Source: Woeseiaceae bacterium
GTDB lineage: Bacteria > Pseudomonadota > Gammaproteobacteria > Steroidobacterales > Woeseiaceae
Assembly: GCA_028279985.1 (NCBI GenBank)
Contig: JANQMR010000018.1
Coordinates: 62,001-126,000 of the forward strand
Direction: 5' to 3'
DNA length: 64,000 nt
The position numbers and the translations under genes are program-made. This document shows, one piece after another, positions 55,414 through 64,000 of the stretch; positions within the stretch are counted from its first letter, which is position 1; every line of letters starts with the position of its first letter. Below the pieces are notes generated by a model. That model was not told the origin of the DNA and made no database searches. It saw only the letters and a list, made by a program, of their open reading frames with translations.

Positions 55414-57777
55414 TTGGATACCTATGTCATCGAGCTTGCCGATCTGGGCATGAACGACGTCGAACGGGTCGGCGGCAAGAACGCATCGTTGGGCGAAATG
55501 ATCGCGGGGCTCGGCAACCTCGGCGTGACGGTGCCGGGCGGGTTTGCCACCACGGCCTCCGCATACCGGGATTTCCTGGCAACCGGTGGACTCGACGAGC
55601 GTATCAACACGGTACTGGACGAGCTCGATATCGACGACATCGATGCACTGACCTCCGCCGGCAGCCAGATTCGGCAATGGATACTCGACACACCCATGTC
55701 CGACCGGTTGACGCAGGCGATATCGGGCGCCTGGGAAAAGATGTCTAACGGCGCGGACATCTCGGTTGCCGTACGCTCTTCCGCCACGGCCGAAGACCTG
55801 CCGGACGCATCGTTTGCGGGGCAGCAGGAAACCTTCTTGAACATCCGCGGCCTCGACAACCTCATTCCTGCCCTACATCAGGTTTTCGCGTCGCTGTTCA
55901 ATGACCGTGCGATCGCCTATCGCGTGCACCAGGGCTTCGACCACCGCCAGGTGGCCTTGTCGGCCGGCGTACAGACGATGGTCAGGAGCGACATCGGCGC
56001 CTCAGGCGTCATGTTCACGCTGGACACCGAGTCCGGGTTTCGCGACGCGGTGTTCATTACCTCGGCTTACGGCCTCGGCGAAACCGTCGTGCAAGGCGCC
56101 GTGAACCCCGACGAATTCTATGTCTTCAAGCCCGCGCTGGAAGCCGGCCGTTTTCCGATCCTGCGCAAGAATCTCGGCGGCAAGGCCATCAAGATGGTCT
56201 ACAGCGACGACTCCAAACCCGGCAAGACGGTCAACACCGTGGACGTGGACGAAGCCGACAGTCAGCGTTTCTCACTGAGCGACGACGAGGTCGTCGAGCT
56301 CGCGAAGATGGCCGTCACCATCGAGAAGCACTACCAGCGACCGATGGACATCGAATGGGGCAAGGACGGCAACGACGGCAAGCTCTACATCCTGCAGGCC
56401 CGCCCGGAGACGGTACAAAGCCGCAGCGGGCGCACGATCCAGCGTTTCACTCTCAAGGGCAGCTCGAACGTGATCGGCCGCGGCCGTGCCATCGGACACA
56501 AGATCGGCACGGGCACGTCGAAGATCATCAAAAGCCCTCAGGAGATGAACCGGGTCCAGCCCGGCGACGTGCTGATCTCGGACATGACCGACCCGGACTG
56601 GGAACCGGTCATGAAACGCGCGGCGGCGATCATCACCAACCGCGGCGGTCGCACCTGTCACGCGGCGATCATCGCACGCGAGCTCGGTATCCCGGCGGTC
56701 GTCGGCTGTGGCGACGCGACAGAGACCATCGCCGACGGTATCGACGTGACGGTCAACTGCGCCGAGGGCGACGAGGGCCTGGTCTACGAGGGCCGCCTGG
56801 ATTTCGAGCAAACCCAAATCGAGCTGGATGCATTGCCCGAGATACCGGTCAAGATCATGATGAACGTCGGCAATCCGGACCGGGCGTTCGATTTCGCAAA
56901 CATCCCGAACCACGGGGTCGGACTCGCGCGTCTCGAGTTCATCATCAATCGCATGATCGGCGTACATCCGCAGGCACTGCTGGAATACGATCGGCTCGAC
57001 CCGAAGACACGCGAAGCCGTCGACGAGCAGATGGCCGGATATCCGGACCCCGTGCAGTTCTTCGTCGACAAGCTGGCCGAAGGCGTCGGCACGATCGCGG
57101 CGGCGTTCTCGCCCGAACCCGTCATCGTCAGGATGTCGGACTTCAAGTCCAACGAGTATGCGAACCTGATCGGCGGCGAACGGTACGAGCCGGACGAGGA
57201 AAATCCGATGCTCGGTTTCCGCGGCGCGGCGCGTTACGTCGCCGACAGCTTCAAACCCTGCTTCGAGCTGGAATGCGCGGCGCTTCGCAAAGTGCGAAAC
57301 GACATGGGCCTCGACAACGTGCAGGTCATGATTCCGTTCGTGCGTACCGTCGGGCAGGGCCGGCAGGTGATCGAGTTGATGGCTCAAAACGGTTTGGAGC
57401 GCGGCAAGGACGGCCTCGAGGTCATCATGATGTCCGAGCTGCCGACCAACGCGCTGCTGGCCGATCGTTATCTAGAACATTTCGACGGCATGTCGATCGG
57501 CTCGAACGACATGACCCAGCTCACCTTGGGGCTGGATCGCGATTCGGCATTGGTCGCCGACGTTTTCGACGAGCGTGACGACGCGGTCAAGGCGATGCTG
57601 GAGCTGACCATTGCCGCCTGCCGCAAACAGGGCAAATACGTCGGTATTTGCGGCCAGGGGCCGTCGGATCACCCGGACCTCGCGCGCTGGCTGGTCGACC
57701 AGGGTATCGAAAGCCTGTCGCTCAATCCGGACAGCGTCGTTGAAACCTGGTTGTTCCTGGCCGGCGAGTCGGTCTGA
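55414..57777 (+). CDS. ppsA: Phosphoenolpyruvate synthase
   Basis: Converts pyruvate and ATP to PEP, AMP and phosphate at the start of gluconeogenesis. 787 residues from a TTG at 55414, with AGGGAG seven bases upstream. The N-terminal domain begins [40 protein letters not shown] follows near 105; the phosphohistidine motif is [20 protein letters not shown] (about 410-430); the C-terminal domain ends with the catalytic-cysteine region [20 protein letters not shown]. Divergent from its regulator ppsR. Intact. Confidence 0.97.
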   Translation: MDTYVIELADLGMNDVERVGGKNASLGEMIAGLGNLGVTVPGGFATTASAYRDFLATGGLDERINTVLDELDIDDIDALTSAGSQIRQWILDTPMSDRLTQAISGAWEKMSNGADISVAVRSSATAEDLPDASFAGQQETFLNIRGLDNLIPALHQVFASLFNDRAIAYRVHQGFDHRQVALSAGVQTMVRSDIGASGVMFTLDTESGFRDAVFITSAYGLGETVVQGAVNPDEFYVFKPALEAGRFPILRKNLGGKAIKMVYSDDSKPGKTVNTVDVDEADSQRFSLSDDEVVELAKMAVTIEKHYQRPMDIEWGKDGNDGKLYILQARPETVQSRSGRTIQRFTLKGSSNVIGRGRAIGHKIGTGTSKIIKSPQEMNRVQPGDVLISDMTDPDWEPVMKRAAAIITNRGGRTCHAAIIARELGIPAVVGCGDATETIADGIDVTVNCAEGDEGLVYEGRLDFEQTQIELDALPEIPVKIMMNVGNPDRAFDFANIPNHGVGLARLEFIINRMIGVHPQALLEYDRLDPKTREAVDEQMAGYPDPVQFFVDKLAEGVGTIAAAFSPEPVIVRMSDFKSNEYANLIGGERYEPDEENPMLGFRGAARYVADSFKPCFELECAALRKVRNDMGLDNVQVMIPFVRTVGQGRQVIELMAQNGLERGKDGLEVIMMSELPTNALLADRYLEHFDGMSIGSNDMTQLTLGLDRDSALVADVFDERDDAVKAMLELTIAACRKQGKYVGICGQGPSDHPDLARWLVDQGIESLSLNPDSVVETWLFLAGESV

Positions 57778-57799
57778 CGCCGCCGTCCGCGGTTTCGGC

Positions 57800-58480
57800 T
57801 CAGAAACGATCGTAGCGCGAGCGGCGCTGCCAGCGGATTCTCGGCATCCACAAGCCCAGAACCATCCCCACCAAGAGCACCAGCGCGCCGGTCATGAACC
57901 AGTAGCGGGTCGTCTGCCGGCCGAGCTCCCGGTTCTCCTGTTCCAGCGTCGCCACCTGTATCTCCGAGGCGGCGAGCTGCTCGCGCAGGGATTTGTTCTG
58001 TTCGTTGATCGACAGCACGTTCGCGGCGGTGCGTTTGATCTCGGCCAGTTCCTGCTCGAGGGCGCTTTTTTCCTGCTCGAGCCCGGCCACGGTGGACATC
58101 GCGGTGTCGTATTCGCCGCGGATGGCGTCGAGCTGTGAGCTCAGCGAGCTGCCCTGGGTCGTTGCACTGCTTAGCTGGGACGTCAGGTTGGCGAGCTGTT
58201 CACGCGCCGCCGGTTCGCGCATCAGATAACGGCTCAGGACCCAGCCTTCGGTGCCGCCGGCGGTTCGGACACGGGAGTAGCCGCTGTCGGGATCGCGCTC
58301 CAGAACCTCCAGCCGGGTTCCGCTGTCGACCATGAGCTGAATCGCGTTGCCGGTGCTCGGACCGGAACGCAAGGTGATCTCGAACTGGTCGCTGACCCAG
58401 GCGGGTTCGGCCCATGCGACCGGGTTCAGCATTGCGGCCATCGTCACGACCATGGCCCAGGTCTTGGTAATCTTGGACAT
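57800..58480 (-). CDS. SH3-domain / coiled-coil membrane protein (YgiM-like, TIGR04211)
   Basis: 226 residues from the ATG at 58480. A signal peptide (MAAMLNPVAWA) is followed by a bacterial SH3 domain (LRSGPSTGNAIQLMVDSGTR, VRTAGGTEGWVLSRYLM, about residues 35-95), a long coiled coil (about 100-190) and a C-terminal TM helix (WFMTGALVLLVGMVLGLW) with a basic tail. This layout matches the YgiM-like family; the role is unknown, though bacterial SH3 domains usually bind peptidoglycan. It follows ppsA convergently. Confidence 0.85.
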   Translation of the reverse strand: MSKITKTWAMVVTMAAMLNPVAWAEPAWVSDQFEITLRSGPSTGNAIQLMVDSGTRLEVLERDPDSGYSRVRTAGGTEGWVLSRYLMREPAAREQLANLTSQLSSATTQGSSLSSQLDAIRGEYDTAMSTVAGLEQEKSALEQELAEIKRTAANVLSINEQNKSLREQLAASEIQVATLEQENRELGRQTTRYWFMTGALVLLVGMVLGLWMPRIRWQRRSRYDRF

Positions 58481-58532
58481 CGCGCAACTATAAGGCAAGC
58501 AATCGCTGCTGGCCAGTCAAAACACTGCGAAA

Positions 58533-58916
58533 TCAGTCGCTTAACGGCGACAATTGTGAAATGTTCTGCTCCCAGTTACGACCGTCGAAAGGCTCAACGA
58601 CAAGCCCTTCGATCGTGTCGGAATCGAGGCAACGCGCGTTCACGCTGACGCCGTCCGGGTGAGACCGCGGCACATACCACGACTTGATACCGCAGCGGCT
58701 GCAAAAATGGTGCTGCGCCACACCGGTGTTGAACGTGTAGGTCGTGAGCGCGTCCTCGCCGCTTAGTAGTCGAAACCGCGAGCGCGGCACGATCAAATGC
58801 AAAAAGCCGGTCTTGGCGCAGATGCTGCAATTACATTCCTGCACCACGAGCTCGGCCGGAGCGTCCACTTCGAAAGACACGGATCCGCAATGACAGCCGC
58901 CTTTGTGCGTGGTCAT
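58533..58916 (-). CDS. GFA-family (glutathione-dependent formaldehyde-activating-like) protein
   Basis: 127 residues from the ATG at 58916; a TTG at 58931 that overlaps the upstream stop is an alternative. The zinc-binding cysteines are all present: KGGCHCGSVSFEV, CNCSICAKTGFLHLI and FCSRCGIKSWYVP. Members bind zinc and may act on small thiol adducts, but the substrate of this copy is unknown. It directly follows the DUF938 methyltransferase gene on the same strand. Confidence 0.85.
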   Translation of the reverse strand: MTTHKGGCHCGSVSFEVDAPAELVVQECNCSICAKTGFLHLIVPRSRFRLLSGEDALTTYTFNTGVAQHHFCSRCGIKSWYVPRSHPDGVSVNARCLDSDTIEGLVVEPFDGRNWEQNISQLSPLSD

Positions 58917-58927
58917 TTGTGTATTCG

Positions 58928-59536
58928 TCAATGGTCTTTACCCGACTTGTGCCACACGACGGTGAGGTTGTTGGCCGGCATTGCATACAGCCGCTGCCGT
59001 TCGAGACCCGTGTCCATTGCGATGCCGTCGAGTTTCTCCAGGTCGCGGATACCCATGCCCTTACCCGCCGCAACCAGGCTGCGGTGGAATTGTTCGTTAC
59101 TCGCCGTGCTGAAACGGCCATGTTGCCGAAACGGGCCATACAAACAAAAGATGCCCCCTGCGCCTAGCACGCGGCCGACGAGACTGAACATTGCCTCGAC
59201 GGCTTCGACGGTCATGATGTGGGCCGTGTTGGCGGAAAATACGGCGTCGAACTGCCGGTCGACATCGTCGGTCAATACGTCGAGTTCAAGCGGCGGTAAG
59301 GCGTTACTCAGCTTCGCATCATCCAGCCACGCAGTGATACCGGGATGGTTTTCGACACGATCACTGGTCTGCCAAGTCAACGCCGGCATCGCCGCGGCAA
59401 ACGCAACCGCGTGCTGGCCGGTGCCCGAACCGATCTCGAGAACGCTCCGGACCGCGGCGAACTCGCGCTCGAGCACTTGTAGAATCGGCGCCGCGTTGCG
59501 CACCGCTGCCGGGGCTTCCGGCTTGGCAGCCATCAT
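58928..59536 (-). CDS. DUF938 family SAM-dependent methyltransferase
   Basis: 202 residues. Class I methyltransferase fold with motif [21 protein letters not shown] (about residues 35-54), [20 protein letters not shown], and [20 protein letters not shown], the DUF938 signature. The substrate is not known for this family. ATG start; it overlaps orn by 4 bp and lies directly before the GFA gene. Confidence 0.9.
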   Translation of the reverse strand: MMAAKPEAPAAVRNAAPILQVLEREFAAVRSVLEIGSGTGQHAVAFAAAMPALTWQTSDRVENHPGITAWLDDAKLSNALPPLELDVLTDDVDRQFDAVFSANTAHIMTVEAVEAMFSLVGRVLGAGGIFCLYGPFRQHGRFSTASNEQFHRSLVAAGKGMGIRDLEKLDGIAMDTGLERQRLYAMPANNLTVVWHKSGKDH

Positions 59537-60108
59537 TCGCGGACCAGGACCGAACCGTCGAACAGCCGGTCACGATACCAGACCAATTCCGCAATCGAAT
59601 CCCGAATGTCGGCAAGGGCACGGTGTGTCGATTCTTTTTCGAAACCCGCCGCCACCGCCGGCGCCCATTGTTGGGCCAGGATCTTGAGCGTGCTGACGTC
59701 GAGATTGCGATAATGAAAGTAACGTTCCAGCTCGGGCATCTGCCGTGCCAGGAAACGGCGGTCCTGGCAAATGCTGTTACCGCACATCGGCGAGGCGCCG
59801 TCATCGACCCAGGTCGAAAGGAACTCGAGCGTCGCCACTTCCGCGTCGCGCGTCGAGATTTCGCTCTCGAGTACGCGCTCGGTAAGTCCGGACTGTCCGT
59901 GCTGACGTGTATTCCACTCATCCATGCCCTGCATCGTCGCCTCGATTTGCCGGATCGCGAGCACCGGGCCCTCGGCAAGCTCGTTCAGGTACTTGTCGGT
60001 CACGATCGTCGCAATCTCGATGATGGCATCGTTGACGGTATCGAGCCCGGTCATCTCAAGGTCGATCCAGATCAGGTTGCTCGCGCTGTCATTCTCGTTG
60101 TGCTGCAT
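59533..60108 (-). CDS. orn: Oligoribonuclease
   Basis: 3'-5' exonuclease that degrades oligoribonucleotides (nanoRNA and pGpG) to mononucleotides; 191 residues. The DEDDh residues are visible: [18 protein letters not shown] (Exo I), [14 protein letters not shown] (Exo II) and [19 protein letters not shown] (Exo III, with the histidine). ATG start. Divergent from rsgA with a 106-bp gap, the same arrangement as in E. coli. It overlaps the DUF938 gene by 4 bp. Confidence 0.96.
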   Translation of the reverse strand: MQHNENDSASNLIWIDLEMTGLDTVNDAIIEIATIVTDKYLNELAEGPVLAIRQIEATMQGMDEWNTRQHGQSGLTERVLESEISTRDAEVATLEFLSTWVDDGASPMCGNSICQDRRFLARQMPELERYFHYRNLDVSTLKILAQQWAPAVAAGFEKESTHRALADIRDSIAELVWYRDRLFDGSVLVRE

Positions 60109-60214
60109 GGCCGGGGCCGGTTACGGAGTCGAAGCCGGAAGTGTACCGCGCAAGGTAGGCAAGGCGCACCGGCAGGCGGCATACTCCGGGCAATGTTACC
60201 CGTCACACACACCG

Positions 60215-61117
60215 ATGCCGCCTGAGACCGCCGTCGTCACCGCCACGTTCAGCCGGCGCATGCGCTTGCGCCTGCCCTCGGGCGAATCCGTCGAGGCGCG
60301 CATCAAGGGTAAACGCCTGAGGCCCGTTTGCGGCGACCGGGTCGAGGCGGAGCCTATCGAACGCGAAGCGGACTGGCTGATCACGGCAATACACCCGCGT
60401 CGCAATACCCTGAGCCGGCCGAATCTGCGCGGGCGGGCGGAAGCGCTGGCAGCGAACGTCGATCTGCTGGCAGTCGTGACCGCCGGCGCCCCGGCGCCGG
60501 ACTGGTACGTCGTCGATCGTTACCTGTGTGCCGCCGAGCTGATGGCCGCCGAGGCGCTGGTGGTCTACAACAAAGTGGACCTCGACCTGCTCGGCGCGGA
60601 GCAGCAGCGCGAGCTCGACGACTATCGGCAGCTCGGCTATCCCGCCTTCGCTATCAGCGCCACCACAGGCGAGGGCGTCGAGCAACTCGACGCGCACCTG
60701 GCCGGGACTACCGCAATCGTGGTCGGCCAAAGCGGCGTCGGCAAATCCACGATCATCAACCGCATTGCGGCCGAGGCTAGCCAGCGTACGGCCGAGATTT
60801 CGGAGAAGCGGGACGAGGGCCGCCATACCACGGTCAACTCGGTGATGTTGCCGCTGGCCGGCGGCGGTGAGGTGATCGACTCGCCCGGCGTCAGGGATTA
60901 TTCACCGGCGATCGACGACCTGCGCGACGTCGGCCGGGGTTTCCGCGAAATCGCCGCAGCCGCCGGCGGCTGCCGCTTTTCCGACTGCCGTCACCTACGT
61001 GAACCTGGTTGCGCCGTGAAACATGCCGTTGACGACGGCACGATCAGCGGGCGCCGTTACGAGAGTTACCGCCGTCTGTATGTGCTGACCGACAAATTGA
61101 GCGACAAGCGACCCTGA
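60215..61117 (+). CDS. rsgA: Ribosome small-subunit-dependent GTPase RsgA
   Basis: Checkpoint GTPase for 30S maturation; 300 residues from the ATG at 60215. An N-terminal OB-fold (residues about 1-70) is followed by a circularly permuted GTPase domain: NKVDLD (G4), AISATTGEGVEQL (G5), VVGQSGVGKSTIINRI (G1, about 170) and IDSPGVRDYS (G3), then a C-terminal zinc knuckle (GGCRFSDCRHLREPGCAVKH). The frame is open upstream, but the OB-fold fixes this start. Divergent from orn. Confidence 0.95.
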   Translation: MPPETAVVTATFSRRMRLRLPSGESVEARIKGKRLRPVCGDRVEAEPIEREADWLITAIHPRRNTLSRPNLRGRAEALAANVDLLAVVTAGAPAPDWYVVDRYLCAAELMAAEALVVYNKVDLDLLGAEQQRELDDYRQLGYPAFAISATTGEGVEQLDAHLAGTTAIVVGQSGVGKSTIINRIAAEASQRTAEISEKRDEGRHTTVNSVMLPLAGGGEVIDSPGVRDYSPAIDDLRDVGRGFREIAAAAGGCRFSDCRHLREPGCAVKHAVDDGTISGRRYESYRRLYVLTDKLSDKRP

Positions 61118-61155
61118 ACCGGATGCTGCGGGGTGCCCGGGCTCACCCTTTTCAC

Positions 61156-61202
61156 TAGTGTTCTGTCCCGTCAACTCCTGGAATGGACGGGACAGAACGC
61201 TA
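61156..61202. terminator. Bidirectional hairpin between rsgA and hinT
   Basis: AGTGTTCTGTCCCGTC and GACGGGACAGAACGCT pair over 16 bp with one G-T wobble, extended by one more T-A pair, around a 13-base loop. The right arm contains the complement of the hinT TAG stop codon. Located between convergent genes; there is no T-run. Confidence 0.7.
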
Positions 61203-61550
61203 ACCCGGCGGCCAACTCAGCGCCCGGCCGCCCAGGACGTGCAAATGGATATGGAACACCGACTGCCCGGCCCCTTCGTTGCAGTTCATCACCGCGCGAT
61301 AGCCGGCGTCGGCGATCCCCTCGGCCGCTGCAATCGCTTTGGCCGCCAGGTACAGACTGCCGACGAGGCCGGCGTCGCCGTCCTCCAGGTCGTTGATCGT
61401 CGCAATGTGCTTGCGCGGGATCACCAGCACATGGGTGGGCGCCTGCGGATTGATGTCCCGGAAGGCAATAGCCTCGTCGGATTCGTAGACCACGTCCGCC
61501 GGCACGTCCCCGGAAACGATTCTGCAAAAAAGGCAGTCTGGTTCGGTCAT
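61200..61550 (-). CDS. hinT: HIT-family purine nucleoside phosphoramidase (HinT-like)
   Basis: 116 residues. The histidine-triad motif HIHLHVLGGRALSWPPG is near the C-terminus (about residues 100-116), with CLFCRIVSGDVPADVVYESD at the N-terminus and VLVIPRKHIATINDLEDGD in the middle. It hydrolyses AMP-linked substrates such as phosphoramidates in homologues. ATG start. Convergent with rsgA; its stop is within the shared hairpin. Confidence 0.92.
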   Translation of the reverse strand: MTEPDCLFCRIVSGDVPADVVYESDEAIAFRDINPQAPTHVLVIPRKHIATINDLEDGDAGLVGSLYLAAKAIAAAEGIADAGYRAVMNCNEGAGQSVFHIHLHVLGGRALSWPPG

Positions 61551-61615
61551 GATGCCCTGCTCCTGGTGACGCGACGGTTTCCTCTGCCGGAGCGTAACAT
61601 CGGCAAGCGTCCGAC

Positions 61616-62221
61616 TCAGCCCTGCTCGACGGCGCGCCGGCCGTAAAAGGCGTGCGACAACGTGCCGCCGTCCACGTATTCGAGCTCTCCGCCCAGCGGC
61701 ACGCCGTGTGCGATTCGGCTCGCCTGAACGCCGTGCCGGCCGGCGAGGTCGGCCAGATAATGTGCCGTGGCATCACCCTCCACGGTCGGGTTGGTGGCGA
61801 TGATCAGCTCGTTGATTTCGCCTTCCGACAGACGGCGCTCGAGTATCTCCAGGCCGAGCTCTTCCGGACCGATACCGTCCAGCGGCGAAAGATGGCCCAT
61901 CAGGACGAAGTAGCAGCCGCGATAACCCGTCGCCTCTTCCAGCGCCATGACGTCGGCCGGCGACTCGACCGCGCAAAGCTGGCCGTCGTCACGGCCCTGC
62001 GCGGCGCAGATCGAGCAGATTCGGTCTTCGGTAAGCATACGACAACGCTCGCAATGCCCGATCCCCGCCACCGCGTCGGCAAGCGCGGACGACAGGCTGG
62101 AGGCGCCGGCCCGATCGCGTTCTAGCAGGTGGAACGCGATACGCTGCGCGGACTTCTGCCCGACGCCGGGCATGCAACGCAGCGCGTCGATCAGGCGGGT
62201 CAGCAGCGGCGAATAGGGCAC
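61616..62221 (-). CDS. recR: Recombination protein RecR
   Basis: Loads RecA with RecF/RecO at gaps. 201 residues with a GTG start preceded by GAGGG five bases upstream. The N-terminal helix-hairpin-helix ([20 protein letters not shown]), a C4 zinc finger ([16 protein letters not shown], about residues 57-72) and a Toprim domain ([40 protein letters not shown]) are all intact. It follows ybaB by 7 bp, the usual dnaX-ybaB-recR order. Confidence 0.97.
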   Translation of the reverse strand: MPYSPLLTRLIDALRCMPGVGQKSAQRIAFHLLERDRAGASSLSSALADAVAGIGHCERCRMLTEDRICSICAAQGRDDGQLCAVESPADVMALEEATGYRGCYFVLMGHLSPLDGIGPEELGLEILERRLSEGEINELIIATNPTVEGDATAHYLADLAGRHGVQASRIAHGVPLGGELEYVDGGTLSHAFYGRRAVEQG

Positions 62222-62228
62222 GAAACCC

Positions 62229-62552
62229 TCAAAACGGCAGCTTCAGGCCAGCCGGCAGACCGAGCCCGGCGGTCACGCCGGAGAACTTCTCCTGCATTGT
62301 TTTTTCCGCCTTGTTGCGGGCATCGTTGAAGGCGGCGACGATCAGGTCCTCGAGCATCTCCTTGTCGTCGCCGACGAGCGCATCGTCGATTTCCACCGCC
62401 TTGACCTGGTTGTTACAGCTCATCGTGATCCTGACCATGCCGCCGCCGGACTCCCCGGTGACGTTCAGCGCAGACATTTCCTCCTGCACCTTTTTCATAT
62501 TGGCCTGCATCTCCTGCGCCTGTTTCATCAACTGGCCGATGCCACCTTTCAT
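62229..62552 (-). CDS. ybaB: Nucleoid-associated protein YbaB/EbfC
   Basis: Small DNA-binding dimer, 107 residues. A long N-terminal helix ([20 protein letters not shown]) is followed by the beta part ([20 protein letters not shown]) and the C-terminal helix [20 protein letters not shown] with a Gly/Leu-rich tail. ATG start. Encoded between dnaX and recR as in most gammaproteobacteria. Confidence 0.96.
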   Translation of the reverse strand: MKGGIGQLMKQAQEMQANMKKVQEEMSALNVTGESGGGMVRITMSCNNQVKAVEIDDALVGDDKEMLEDLIVAAFNDARNKAEKTMQEKFSGVTAGLGLPAGLKLPF

Positions 62553-62592
62553 GCCCTGCTCCTTGAATTGACCGCCGATGCCTTTGGCCGCA

Positions 62593-64000
62593 TCAGTCGG
62601 TACCTGGTTGATTCAGTATCTCGATCGAGTCGGTCTCTAGCTTCGCGCCGAACAGGCTCTTTAAAGTCTTCACGTTCGGATCGGATTCGAGATCGGCCCG
62701 CGCCGCGTCCAGCCTTTCGTCGGCCAGCCGCGATTCCTGTTGAATCGGCGTCTCGTCGTCACACTCGCCGACGGCGATGTCGACGACGAGCGGCTCGCCG
62801 TAGCGTTCCGCCAGCGCGTCGGACAAAGCCTGCCGCCGGGCATTCGTCAGATACGACTCCGATTTGGGGTCGAGTATCAGCCGAATGCGGTTGCCTTCCC
62901 GCGCCATGAAAGCACAGCTTGCCGCCAACAATCGCAGGGAGCCTGCGAGCTTTAACTCGCCGACGAGTTTGGGCCAATCCGGATCTTGCCACTGCACGCC
63001 GGCCGCCGGCGGTTCCGCCGCTGTTGTTTCCACCAACGGTGATTCCGGTGCTGGCGATTCCGATACTAGCGGTTCCGGTACTGGTGGTTCTGCCGCTGGC
63101 GGTTCCGGTGCCGGCGGTTCGGCGACTACCGGCGCAGCACGTGGAGCCGCTTTTGACGACGCAGTACGGACCTTCGGGCTCGAATCGACGAGCTTGCCGC
63201 CGGCAGCGCCGCTTGGCGCCGCCGCGGCTTGCGGCCGGAACGCGAGCATACGCAGCAGGGTCATCTCGGTCCCGCTTCTCGGATCGGGCGCCAGGTGCAG
63301 GTCCCGCCGGCCGATCAGGGCCGTCTGGTAGTAGAGCTGCACGTCGGACTCATCGATGCTTCCGGCCAGCCGCGCAATCGTTTCGGTGTCCGAGTCGTCG
63401 TCGGCCTGGATATCGCCGACCACCTGGCAGACCGCGACACGCTGCAACAGGCGCGCGAGATCCTCGAGCAATCGGGCATAGTCGGGAAACTGTTCGTCGA
63501 TGTCGGCAATCGCGTCGAGTATCCCGGGTGCGTCGCCGGCAGCGAGCAGGTCGAGCAGCCGGTCCACATACTCCCGGTCGATCGTGCCTAGCATGGTCGC
63601 GACGGGCGCCGCCTCGACCTCGCCGCTGCAATAGGCAATCGCCTGGTCGAGCAGGCTCAGGGCGTCGCGCAGGCTGCCGTCGGCCGCACGCGCGAGCAAG
63701 GCCAGCGCTGCCGGCTCGTATTCGATCTGCTCGGCCTCGAGTATGTGAGCCAGCCGGTCCTGGATCAGTTTTGGCGTCAGGCGCTTGAGGTTGAACTGCA
63801 GGCAGCGGGACAGCACGGTCGCCGGCAGTTTCTGCGGGTCGGTCGTGGCCAGCAGGAATTTGACATGCGGCGGCGGCTCTTCGAGGGTTTTCAACAGGGC
63901 GTTGAAGGAACTCTTCGAGAGCATGTGGACTTCGTCGATCAGGTAGACCTTGTACCGGCCGCGCGACGGCGCGTACTGCACGTTGTCGAGCAGCTCGCGG
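62593..64000 (-). CDS. dnaX: DNA polymerase III subunit gamma/tau (partial, 5' end off the right edge)
   Basis: Clamp-loader subunit; the visible part covers 468 residues to the stop. It opens in the AAA+ domain ([20 protein letters not shown], then [20 protein letters not shown]) with Walker A beyond the edge. Domain III ([22 protein letters not shown] region) is followed by a Pro/Glu-rich linker with repeats such as [16 protein letters not shown] and a tau-type C-terminal domain ([20 protein letters not shown]). No A-rich slippery heptamer (AAAAAAG) is visible in the frame, so programmed frameshifting to a short gamma form is unlikely from this stretch. Confidence 0.95.
   Translation of the reverse strand, partial: RELLDNVQYAPSRGRYKVYLIDEVHMLSKSSFNALLKTLEEPPPHVKFLLATTDPQKLPATVLSRCLQFNLKRLTPKLIQDRLAHILEAEQIEYEPAALALLARAADGSLRDALSLLDQAIAYCSGEVEAAPVATMLGTIDREYVDRLLDLLAAGDAPGILDAIADIDEQFPDYARLLEDLARLLQRVAVCQVVGDIQADDDSDTETIARLAGSIDESDVQLYYQTALIGRRDLHLAPDPRSGTEMTLLRMLAFRPQAAAAPSGAAGGKLVDSSPKVRTASSKAAPRAAPVVAEPPAPEPPAAEPPVPEPLVSESPAPESPLVETTAAEPPAAGVQWQDPDWPKLVGELKLAGSLRLLAASCAFMAREGNRIRLILDPKSESYLTNARRQALSDALAERYGEPLVVDIAVGECDDETPIQQESRLADERLDAARADLESDPNVKTLKSLFGAKLETDSIEILNQPGTD

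Overview
The window is a GC-rich stretch of the core chromosome of a gammaproteobacterium. The evidence is a chain of gene neighbourhoods familiar from that class: rlmE/ftsH-folP-glmM-tpiA-secG-tRNA-Leu(GAG), greA-carB-carA-dapB, dnaJ-dnaK-grpE-hrcA, nadK-recN-fur-bamE, ratA-rnfH, smpB-ssrA, orn divergent from rsgA, and dnaX-ybaB-recR. It is not an enteric: nuoC and nuoD are separate genes, NuoG is short, hrcA is present, and no mobile gene is intact. I cannot assign a genus from sequence alone.

Layout. 1-12,351: respiratory complex I operon on the minus strand, nuoA to nuoM (nuoN lies beyond the left edge), with many 4-bp stop/start overlaps. 12,352-12,754: a repeat-filled leader between nuoA and tRNA-Leu. 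12,755-18,486: secG, tpiA, glmM, folP, ftsH (minus). 18,554-25,502: rlmE, a truncated yhbY, greA, carB, carA, dapB. 25,499-30,670: the dnaJ/dnaK/grpE/hrcA chaperone cluster. 30,834-36,849: nadK, recN, fur, bamE, rnfH, ratA and an NSS-family transporter. 37,029-37,996: smpB and the tmRNA gene. 38,005-39,508 looks like a scar of an inserted element behind ssrA (a hypothetical gene and a fragment of a NYN-like gene).

39,546-53,596 is the least understood part: a secreted phosphatase-like protein, a 608-residue lipoprotein, a saccharopine-dehydrogenase-like reductase, a glutamine amidotransferase, two overlapping lipoprotein genes, a Ycf46-like AAA ATPase, several small uncharacterised proteins, a YkvA-like protein, the tail-specific protease Prc and a coiled-coil protein. 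53,918-64,000 returns to recognisable genes: DUF1249, ppsR divergent from ppsA, an SH3/coiled-coil membrane protein, GFA, DUF938, orn, rsgA, hinT, recR, ybaB and a partial dnaX.

The most unusual content is repetitive. A short element family (core CCTCYGCRC ... GTCTGGCGAGGCTCC, often bounded by CTAGGG/CCCTAG) sits at the 3' ends of at least eight unrelated genes and often carries their TAG stop codon. One copy appears to have expanded into a 15-bp tandem array. nuoJ ends in five exact-length 24-bp repeats that add an octapeptide-repeat tail to a complex I membrane subunit. Other points worth checking are a perfect TGTGA-N6-TCACA (CRP-type) palindrome before an uncharacterised gene, a non-CIRCE dyad over the hrcA promoter, a truncated yhbY, and several tandem duplications in promoter regions. 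I did not find a clearly novel defence system, CRISPR array or complete mobile element.
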